A DNA stretch of 64,000 bases from an uncultured Schlesneria sp. (GTDB lineage Bacteria; Planctomycetota; Planctomycetia; Planctomycetales; Planctomycetaceae): positions 23,408 to 87,407 of the forward strand of contig CAIVEI010000054.1 of the NCBI GenBank assembly GCA_903904835.1, in the 5' to 3' direction. Shown here piece by piece: positions 57,568 through 64,000 of this stretch. The notes under the pieces were generated by a model that saw only the letters and a program-made list of their open reading frames with translations, searched no databases and was not told where the DNA came from. The position numbers and the translations under genes were made by a program. How positions within the stretch are numbered: the first letter of the stretch is position 1; the number at the start of each line of letters is the position of its first letter.

Positions 57568-58983
57568 TCACAAGATAATACTGGTCGTCACAGATCCGTG
57601 GACGTCGGTCAGACGGAAATCCCGTCCGCTATAGCGGAAGGTGAGTTTCGTATGGTCCAGGCCCATCAGATGCAGAATTGTGGCGTGCAAGTCGTGGACA
57701 TCCATGCGGTTTTCCACGGCGTGGACTCCAACTTCGTCTGTGGCGCCGTAGGTCATCCCTCCTTTGGTGCCGCCCCCCGCCATCCAGACGGTGAATCCGG
57801 TATGGTGATGGTTTCGGCCTTTGGCCCCCTGGGCCGTCGGTGTCCGACCAAACTCGCCCCCCCAGAGAATCAATGTTTCGTCGAGCATCCCTCGAGACTT
57901 TAGATCTTGCAGAAGTGCGGCGATCGCCTGGTCGCTTTTGAGGGCGTCGCGCTTATGATCCATGATGTCCCCGTGGGCATCCCAGGGTTGGCCCGCTCCG
58001 TAATAGAGTTGCACCATCCGCACCCCTCGTTCGACAAGGCGTCGGGCAATCAGGCAACCGTTCGCGAATTCGCCGTCGCCGTACAGTGTCCGTGTTGACG
58101 TCTCTTCCCGGCCGATGTCGAACGCCTCCTGCGCTTCGAATTGCATGCGATACGCCATTTCCAGTGAAGCGATTCGAGCTTCCAGTTCAACGTCCTGACC
58201 GCGATCAGTCAGATGACGCTCATTCATGGCCTGCAACAGATCGAGCACTTTTCGCTGGTTAGTGGAATTCAGATGCTTGTTATTCAAGTGGCCGATCACC
58301 TGCCGGGGATCGATTTTGGAATTATTAATGTGCGTTCCCTGGTAGATTCCGGGGAGGAAGCTGTTTCCCCATAAGGCTGGTCCGACGACCGGCTTGCCGG
58401 GGCACAAAACGACAAAGCCGGGAAGGTTTTGATTCTCGCTCCCCAGCCCATACGTCAGCCACGAGCCAAGACTTGGCCGGATGGGCTGTTGGGAGCCGCT
58501 GTTCATCATGAACAGGCCGGGTTCATGGTTTGGTGTCGTCGTATGCATGGAGCGGATGACGCACAGGTCATCCGCATGGCGAGACAGATGCGGATAGAGT
58601 TCGCTGATTTCCATGCCGCATTCGCCGTGTCTGGCGAACTTGAATGGTGACGGCATGAAGTTGCCGCCGGGACCCGATTTTCCTTCTTGCTCTTTCAGCG
58701 CGGGCTTGTAGTCGAACGTGTCGACGTGCGACGGTCCACCGTTCATGAACAGGAAGATCACTCTCTTGGCTTTTGGTTCAAAGTGCGGTGCTCTCGGAGC
58801 CAATGGATTGTCTGCGTCGGCCGGGCTTTTCCCTGTCGATGTCGCCTGCTGCTCCGCCGCCAGCAGGCTGCCCAGGCCGAGCATTCCGAATCCCGCGCCC
58901 GCTCGCATTAACACTTGCCGCCGGGAGACGGTTCCCAGGCCAAGCTGAGAGAGTTGGGATGCCAAGGAAAAATGATTGTTCAT
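57568..58983 (-). CDS. DUF1501 protein with Tat-type signal
   Basis: 471 residues. The N terminus has a twin-arginine signal (SRRQVLMRAGAGFGMLGLGSLLA at about 20-42), so the protein is exported folded. The DUF1501 domain, an alkaline-phosphatase-superfamily fold common in planctomycetes, begins at VIFLFMNGGPSHVDTFDYKP near 74 (the metal-type Asp is in HVDTFD) and ends in a Thr/Phe-rich strand. His-rich stretches (GRNHHHTGFTVWMAGGG near 410) fit a metal site. It lies 14 bases after the large DUF1553 gene on the same strand; these two are usually an operon in this phylum and are thought to act together in polysaccharide degradation. Confidence 0.92.
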   Translation of the reverse strand: MNNHFSLASQLSQLGLGTVSRRQVLMRAGAGFGMLGLGSLLAAEQQATSTGKSPADADNPLAPRAPHFEPKAKRVIFLFMNGGPSHVDTFDYKPALKEQEGKSGPGGNFMPSPFKFARHGECGMEISELYPHLSRHADDLCVIRSMHTTTPNHEPGLFMMNSGSQQPIRPSLGSWLTYGLGSENQNLPGFVVLCPGKPVVGPALWGNSFLPGIYQGTHINNSKIDPRQVIGHLNNKHLNSTNQRKVLDLLQAMNERHLTDRGQDVELEARIASLEMAYRMQFEAQEAFDIGREETSTRTLYGDGEFANGCLIARRLVERGVRMVQLYYGAGQPWDAHGDIMDHKRDALKSDQAIAALLQDLKSRGMLDETLILWGGEFGRTPTAQGAKGRNHHHTGFTVWMAGGGTKGGMTYGATDEVGVHAVENRMDVHDLHATILHLMGLDHTKLTFRYSGRDFRLTDVHGSVTTSIIL

Positions 58984-58997
58984 GGGAATCCGCCAAG

Positions 58998-61900
58998 TCA
59001 GTCAATAAATGAAAATTCGTTCGTACCCAATAGTGCCAGCGTGTATTGCTCCCAGTCGGATAATCCATTTCCGGATGAGGTTGCGGCCGAACTTAGGAAG
59101 GCCTCTCCCAGGCTCAATTCGTCGTTGGTCGGTTGTCGACCGTACAACCAACCAAACAGCAGCGCAATCTTACCTGCTACGTCGGTATCGCGGCTGCCGT
59201 TCAATCGAGCGGCCAGGGCCTTCGCTCGCTGCGTCATGAAATCACTATTCAGCACGAACAATTGCTGTAGCGGTACCGTGGTCACGCTACGGCGGTCGCT
59301 GGTGATGTTCGGATCGGGGAAATCAAACAACCGCAGCAGATCATTCAATTGATGTCGGCTGATGAAGGCATACAAGGTACGACGATGGTTGCCACCGGAG
59401 GCCAGATCGAGCGGAGGTCCGCCGATGGTCCTGTCCAGTTCACCGGTGACCGCCAGCATGGCATCACGCCACGGTTCGACTTCCAATCGCCGCCGATTCA
59501 TTCGCCACAGGAATCGATTTTCGGGATCGATTTCGGCGGCATCACGGCGAAAATCACTACTTTGCTGGTACGTGGCCGATAAGAGGATTTCTCGATGCAG
59601 TGTTTTCAGGGACCAGCCGGAATCCATGAAACGGACCGCCAGATCATCGAGCAGTTCTGGATGGGTCGGACGGTCACCCAGTTGGCCAAAATTGCTGGGG
59701 GTTCGTACCAGACCGAAACCGAAGTGACTTCGCCAGACTCGATTGACGATCACGCGCGCGGTGAGTGGATTGTCTCGCGATGCGATCGCTGCGGCCAGTT
59801 CAGCCCGGCCGCTTCCCTTCGTCGGCAAGGGTTTTCGTTCTCCGCCCGTAAAAACGACTGGCATCGATCGGGGTGCGACGTCACCCAGTTTCGTGGGATT
59901 GCCTTGCAGGTAAATCGCCAGATCTCGGCTCGACCCCTCCATTAACGAGTGCGCCATCAAGACGTGAACAGCGTCGAATTCCTTTTTCACACGTTCCAAT
60001 TCGACCCGTAATTCAGCCAGCCGCTGTTTTGCCGGTTCCGGCAGGCGACCGTCGGCATCACTTCCCGGTAAGGCCAGCAGTCCCTGATCGTAAAACAGCT
60101 CGGACAACAACCGTGCGTCCCGGCGGGCCTGCTGCAACTCGACTTCGGTTCGAAGGGGTTCCGTCGTCGGCCCCGAAGCGATTTCCGTCGTTATTGGAAG
60201 CGGGTCGATTTCGAGGCGTGCTCCGGAAAAAACGGCATGGTCGCTGCTGATCGTATTCTCACCAGGTCCCGTTCCGGCCCCGGTGCTGATCAGAGTCAGG
60301 TACCTGGCATCGGCGGGAATGGGAACCTCAAATTTGACAAAGTTTCCATCGGCTTTGAGTGGGGCTGGAACATCTCCCGAAAAATAATAGATTCGATCGT
60401 TCTCTGCTGTCTTGACGAGATTTCCATTCACGTATCCTGCGATGATCCCATCGTAGATGTCTGTCTGACGATGCGACCGTGAGACAATCACCGCCACGTG
60501 GACCGTCGAGCCGCCGTTACCGAAGGTGTCGTCGTTCAGTCCCGCCCGATCGGTTCGAAAGACGAATCGTTGATCGGCGGGCATCAGCCCTGACCTTCGC
60601 AGTTCGTCGAGGTCAAACGTAATCAGAGCATTGGCGTGCATTCCAATTCCCTGCTCTGTGCGAGGGGCGTTCGAGGCGAACGGCTGACCGATTGTGCGAA
60701 TCCCTCCGGTTGCGTCCCAACCGTCGTTGATCACTCCCCCGTGCGAGCGGTTGTCGCTTCCGAGCTGGCTGAAGTCAAAATGGAGACCCGCCGCAATTTG
60801 TGTTTGCTTGCCCCATCCCTGCACCACGCGATCAACTCCCAGACACTTGTCGTTGGCTGCGGCAAGGAACGTATCTGTGGAAAGTGCCGATGACAGCGAA
60901 GTTCCCCCCCGAGGATCATCGAACAGGTTGCCCAAAGGGATAACACCGGGAGCGACGACGGCCCGATCGGATTCGCTCACAAAAGCGATGTTCTCACCAA
61001 ACTCGGCGAAGAGTTGATCGCGGAGCGGTGATTTCGATTGAACCAGTGACTGGAAATCGACAGCAAACTGTTGCACGGAGGCCAATGCGGCGGCATCGCC
61101 TGACAGATCCTGTTTGGAATCTTGTTTCCCAAACCATTCATACCACGCCGAGAGATAGGGCCGAGTCTTATGGATCTCTGTCGCAGCGGTCAAGTAGTCA
61201 ACCCAACGCTTCAGCAGCAATTCGCTGACTTTTTCGTCCTTGGCCACGCGTGCGAGTAGTTTTTTGTCTTTGGGTTTGCCCTGTTGAAGATTGATGGCCT
61301 TCCAGGCCGTCGTCATGTATTGCGGAATATCCGCGACGAGAGTGACACGTAACTTGCGAGCTTCTTCATCCAGAAACCGGTCGACGAGAAGCTGCTGTCC
61401 CTTCATAGTCGATTCTGCCGCGCTCTTTTGATCGATGACTTCCTTGGCGACGATCGGCCGTTCCTGATAATCGCTACTGGCGAAAATACCTGCCAGAGCG
61501 TAGTAATCGGCCGTGGTAATGGGATCAAATTTGTGGTCGTGGCAGCGAGCACATGAAACAGTCAGGCCCAACACGCCTCGGGTCAGTGTGTCGATACGAT
61601 CGTCCCACTCATCGGCCAGGGCCTTGGCCTGTTCGCCATTGTCCTGGTAATAGACGGGACCCAGAGCGAAGAGTCCCAGCGCAGCCAGTCGACCTGGATC
61701 GCTGGGGCTTCCGAGCAGATCACCGGCAATCTGTTCCGTGATAAATCGATCGTAAGGGAGATCGCGATTCAGGGCGTTGACGACCCAGTCGCGATAGCGG
61801 TATCCCTGCGGGTAATTGCGAGCTTTAAAAGTGTGTGCCTGGTCTTCGCCGTAGCGGGCAATATCCAGCCAATGCCGTCCCCAACGCTCTCCGTAATGCG

Positions 61901-62618
61901 GCGACCCGAGCAATCGATCCACGACGACGTCATAGGCACGTGGCGAAGAATCATTGAGAAATGCGGCGACTTCTTCCGGCGAGGGAGGAAGACCGATCAC
62001 GTCGAAGTAAGCCCGCCGAATCAAAGTACGTCGTTGGGCCATCGGGCTGGGCTTGATTCCAGACTGCTCCAGCTTGGCAAGGACGAATCGGTCCAGATCG
62101 CGTTTAGGCCATTCGGCCTGCTGCACGTCAGGAAGGGGGGTACGCCGGGGAGGTTGGAATGACCACAACTTGCTCGCTTCGGCAAAATCGAAACGGGAAG
62201 AGGTCGAGGTCGCGGGACGCTCTCGTGGGTCGGGCGCACCCATCTTGATCCATTGTTCGAAGTCAGCAACCACACTGGCCGCCAGTTTGCCTTTGGGAGG
62301 CATCTCGAGGCCATCGTATTTGAGTGCCTTCAGCAGCAGGCTGTTCTCTGGCTTGTCCTGGAGGATTGCCGGACCGGAATCGCCACCGTGCAGCAACCCT
62401 TCGCGATGGTCGAGTTGCAAGCCCCCTTTGAGCGATTTCGAAGTCGAACTGTGGCACTCCTGACAATGCTCAACAAGCACCGGGCGGATTTTGGCTTCAA
62501 AAAACTCGATCCCCGCAGCATCTGGTTCCGCAGCAGACGATTCTATTGTTAAGGGTATTGCGACAGCCAACGAGAACATCATCAGAGGCAGGGGAAACCC
62601 AGAAAACCGCGACATCAT
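58998..62618 (-). CDS. PSCyt1-DUF1549-NPCBM-like-DUF1553 multidomain secreted protein
   Basis: 1206 residues from the ATG at 62618; upstream in-frame starts to 62783 would put 55 residues in front of the signal peptide. The signal peptide ends near residue 30 (SSAAE). A cytochrome-c-like PSCyt1 domain has CQECH at 52-56. DUF1549 follows (about 145-360; FVLAKLEQSGIKPSP, GERWGRHWLDIARY). An inserted beta-rich domain at about 620-805 (GIGMHANALITFDLDELRRSG, FRTDRAGLNDD) looks like NPCBM, a carbohydrate-binding module. DUF1553 completes the protein (about 840-1180; LTARVIVNRVWRSHFGFGLVRTPSNFG). It is one operon with the DUF1501 gene. Confidence 0.9.
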   Translation of the reverse strand: MMSRFSGFPLPLMMFSLAVAIPLTIESSAAEPDAAGIEFFEAKIRPVLVEHCQECHSSTSKSLKGGLQLDHREGLLHGGDSGPAILQDKPENSLLLKALKYDGLEMPPKGKLAASVVADFEQWIKMGAPDPRERPATSTSSRFDFAEASKLWSFQPPRRTPLPDVQQAEWPKRDLDRFVLAKLEQSGIKPSPMAQRRTLIRRAYFDVIGLPPSPEEVAAFLNDSSPRAYDVVVDRLLGSPHYGERWGRHWLDIARYGEDQAHTFKARNYPQGYRYRDWVVNALNRDLPYDRFITEQIAGDLLGSPSDPGRLAALGLFALGPVYYQDNGEQAKALADEWDDRIDTLTRGVLGLTVSCARCHDHKFDPITTADYYALAGIFASSDYQERPIVAKEVIDQKSAAESTMKGQQLLVDRFLDEEARKLRVTLVADIPQYMTTAWKAINLQQGKPKDKKLLARVAKDEKVSELLLKRWVDYLTAATEIHKTRPYLSAWYEWFGKQDSKQDLSGDAAALASVQQFAVDFQSLVQSKSPLRDQLFAEFGENIAFVSESDRAVVAPGVIPLGNLFDDPRGGTSLSSALSTDTFLAAANDKCLGVDRVVQGWGKQTQIAAGLHFDFSQLGSDNRSHGGVINDGWDATGGIRTIGQPFASNAPRTEQGIGMHANALITFDLDELRRSGLMPADQRFVFRTDRAGLNDDTFGNGGSTVHVAVIVSRSHRQTDIYDGIIAGYVNGNLVKTAENDRIYYFSGDVPAPLKADGNFVKFEVPIPADARYLTLISTGAGTGPGENTISSDHAVFSGARLEIDPLPITTEIASGPTTEPLRTEVELQQARRDARLLSELFYDQGLLALPGSDADGRLPEPAKQRLAELRVELERVKKEFDAVHVLMAHSLMEGSSRDLAIYLQGNPTKLGDVAPRSMPVVFTGGERKPLPTKGSGRAELAAAIASRDNPLTARVIVNRVWRSHFGFGLVRTPSNFGQLGDRPTHPELLDDLAVRFMDSGWSLKTLHREILLSATYQQSSDFRRDAAEIDPENRFLWRMNRRRLEVEPWRDAMLAVTGELDRTIGGPPLDLASGGNHRRTLYAFISRHQLNDLLRLFDFPDPNITSDRRSVTTVPLQQLFVLNSDFMTQRAKALAARLNGSRDTDVAGKIALLFGWLYGRQPTNDELSLGEAFLSSAATSSGNGLSDWEQYTLALLGTNEFSFID

Positions 62619-63004
62619 GAGGAATTCTCGAGATCGAGGAGGGGGGCGTACAAGGAAGGTTCGAGATTCACAAAGGGACTGAGGCGGCCCCTTTTTCGGC
62701 GTGGCGGACTGTAGCGGTATTCTGTGACCGTTCTTTGAAGCGGTACTTTCTCGCAGAGCAATTCTTCCGGGCAGTTCAGTCAAAGGCGGAACGTGGGATT
62801 GGTGGAGTACGACACATCATCACAATGACCGGTAAGCTACGACCAACAGATATTGCGATGTGTTGAACGTCCAATCAAATCGGCAAACCCATCAACGAAT
62901 GATGATGATAACCCGTTTTCTGGTGAATCCAAGTGTAAAGTTTGATCGGATTTGAGGAACGCAGCTTAGGCGCAGGTCGTCGCAGCGAGCCTCTCGGGCT
63001 GCGG

Positions 63005-63074
63005 GCAATCGCGGTAGCTATTACTGGCCGCCCCCCACACGGATCCGTGCGAGCAGAATTACCACATACAGCTC
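63005..63074 (-). mobile_element. Group II intron 3' end (domain V/VI remnant)
   Basis: Read on the minus strand from 63074, a GAGCTGTATG...CACGGATC hairpin resembles group II intron domain V (GAGCCGTATG...GTACGGTTC type), including the AGC triad. After it come a GTGTGGGGGGC run and a CTACCGCG stretch like domain VI and the intron end. The maturase stop codon ends one base before domain V. The 5' part of the intron is missing. Just beyond is a CGCAGC/GCTGCG hairpin near 62982-63003, a common type of class C intron target neighbour, though on the unexpected side. Confidence 0.55.
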
Positions 63075-63224
63075 TTATCGTGAAAAGTGACGAGCTAACT
63101 GATCTTTGGGACCGGGAGGGATCTTCTTCATGTTGGGAAGCCATCTGCGGCAGAGCTTTCCAAGCTTGGCCCAGGTCATCCGGTGTCCCCTCTGTGACCT
63201 GCGTCGCAAGATTTTTAACCGAAT
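63075..63224 (-). pseudogene. C-terminal fragment of a group II intron reverse transcriptase/maturase
   Basis: About 50 residues of open frame (LKILRRRSQRGHRMTWAK to PKDQLARHFSR) end at a TAA that abuts domain V. The basic, Arg/Lys/Trp-rich sequence with RRWLP resembles the DNA-binding/endonuclease end of intron-encoded proteins. No RT core lies upstream; the frame continues into unrelated sialidase-derived DNA, so this is a truncated relic. The assignment rests mainly on its position next to the domain V-like hairpin. Confidence 0.45.
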
Positions 63225-63242
63225 GTTCTGAATCGCAATTCG

Positions 63243-63359
63243 GCCAGTGTCGAGCGACCCGATGGTAAAATCGTCAAGATCTAAAATTTTCACGACAAAC
63301 CGCAGTGTGACCGATACGTCGCCGCGACAATCTGGAATCCTGAAACACTGGCAAAATAA
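63243..63359 (+). pseudogene. Decayed copy of the 3' end of the sialidase-like gene
   Basis: The 117 bases align without a gap to 57379-57495. By eye 29 of 38 residues are identical, including ASVxRPDGKIV, FHDK, DRY, AATIW and TLAK plus the final stop. An in-frame TAA replaces a Tyr at codon 14 of the fragment. Sequence upstream is no longer alignable to the sialidase with confidence. Confidence 0.75.
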
Positions 63360-63428
63360 GCCGAAAACAGGCCTAACCTGCGACTCTTGCTTTCGCAGAT
63401 TGACAGGAATCACGAATCATAACCCCTA

Positions 63429-63457
63429 TTGACGCAATTTTTGCCGATTCCTATAAC
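63429..63457 (+). promoter_or_regulatory. Sigma70-type promoter for the chaperone gene
   Basis: TTGACG at 63429-63434 and TATAAC at 63452-63457 are separated by exactly 17 bases, each matching consensus at five of six positions. A perfect 12-bp palindrome GCCCGTACGGGC (63480-63491) lies in the predicted leader and could be a repressor site or RNA hairpin. Confidence 0.65.
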
Positions 63458-63533
63458 CCCGCCCGATAGGGATGTCGGTGCCCGTACGGGCTTGAGTTAC
63501 AGTTCGGTTTCACTTCCGATTCGGAGACAGATC

Positions 63534-64000
63534 ATGGGTGAAGGGAATCACCTGTCGGCACCGGGTGCCGTAGGCCAGACCAAGGGACGATGGACGATGT
63601 TGTTTGGAGGCACGATTGCTGCCCTCCTCGCAACAGGAATGCTGATGCAGTACGTGCGCAGCCCGTCGTCGAAAGCCGCAACAGATCCACCAGCAGGACA
63701 GGCGCGAGTCGGTAGCACCGCGAAGAAGCCAGAAGTCCTCGCTCGCGTCGACAAAGATTCGATCACCTATGACACCGTCGCCGAAGAATGCGTCAAGCGT
63801 TATGGTCGCGAAGTTCTCGACGATCTGATTCACCGGCTGATCATTCAACAGGCCTGCGAAGCGAACCAGATCAATGTCAGCGAACAAGAAATTTCTGACG
63901 AAATCGGACGGATCGCAAAGCGATTCCATCTGGATGTGAACCAATGGCTGCAAATGTTGCAGGCCGAACGGAACATCTCGCCGATTCAATACCGTCAAAG
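63534..64000 (+). CDS. SurA/PrsA-like peptidylprolyl isomerase or chaperone, 3'-truncated
   Basis: 155 residues are visible; the gene runs off the right edge. GGAGA at 63523-63527 lies six bases before the ATG. A cytoplasmic stretch is followed by a transmembrane anchor at about 23-41 (LFGGTIAALLATGMLMQY) and a Pro/Ala linker. A SurA N-type domain begins near 72 (VLARVDKDSITYDTVAEEC) with the helices REVLDDLIHRLIIQQAC, VSEQEISDEIGRIAKRF and LQMLQAERN. The family folds exported proteins; a parvulin-type isomerase domain would be expected beyond the window. The protein is predicted to face the periplasm. Confidence 0.8.
   Translation, partial: MGEGNHLSAPGAVGQTKGRWTMLFGGTIAALLATGMLMQYVRSPSSKAATDPPAGQARVGSTAKKPEVLARVDKDSITYDTVAEECVKRYGREVLDDLIHRLIIQQACEANQINVSEQEISDEIGRIAKRFHLDVNQWLQMLQAERNISPIQYRQ

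Larger units (their letters stand above)
62619..63533. other. Relic region between DUF1553 operon and chaperone gene
   Basis: Besides the group II intron remnant, the sialidase fragment and the promoter listed separately, I see no intact gene. 62619-63000 holds no recognisable feature. The order intron relic, then sialidase relic, then promoter suggests a history of insertion and deletion at this site. Confidence 0.6.

Overview
The window looks like chromosomal DNA of a planctomycete (Planctomycetales; genus not determinable by eye). The evidence is the density of families typical of that phylum: a DUF1501/DUF1553 pair with a planctomycete cytochrome-c domain, a cytochrome-WD40 fusion, a DUF1080 protein, an FG-GAP/ASPIC-UnbV lipoprotein, a neutral-ceramidase-like secreted protein, many signal peptides, and MoxR/DUF58/BatA-type gene sets. 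No rRNA or tRNA gene was found.

Left part (1-31.8 kb). A truncated M20 peptidase is followed by a membrane-anchored protein with a flagellar-rod (FlgG-like) fold, a secreted ceramidase-like enzyme, an HTH-AAA ATPase and a WD40-cytochrome protein. A compact PstI/BsuBI-type restriction-modification pair (9.56-12.05 kb) sits exactly between two copies of an 80-bp perfect direct repeat. After it come a saccharopine-dehydrogenase-like gene, a DUF1080 gene, an 800-bp intergenic region with a candidate minus-strand structured RNA (promoter, stem-loops, terminator), and a B12-dependent ribonucleotide reductase with its own terminator. Then follow a large unknown protein, a GT-C-type membrane protein, a FHA-GAF-sigma54 activator, ScpB, a sugar-nucleotide epimerase, and an FG-GAP lipoprotein/TPR pair.

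Middle (32.1-46.5 kb). A co-directional cluster encodes a secreted terpene-cyclase-fold protein, two large membrane VWA proteins, a two-family-like membrane protein, a 1315-residue Ala-rich coiled-coil protein, a MoxR ATPase and a DUF58 protein. These are expected to form an envelope-associated MoxR/VWA machine. NHL-repeat and zinc-alcohol-dehydrogenase genes follow.

Right part (48.7-64 kb). A second MoxR set runs on the minus strand: a membrane protein, DUF4129, DUF4350, MoxR and DUF58, with SpoIIM-like and RDD genes beside it. Next is a sialidase-like gene facing a DUF1501/DUF1553 operon whose large protein carries an NPCBM-like insert. Beyond that operon lies a graveyard: the 3' end of a group II intron (maturase tail plus domain V) abutting a decayed second copy of the sialidase 3' end. 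The window closes with a well-formed sigma70 promoter driving a truncated SurA/PrsA-like chaperone gene.
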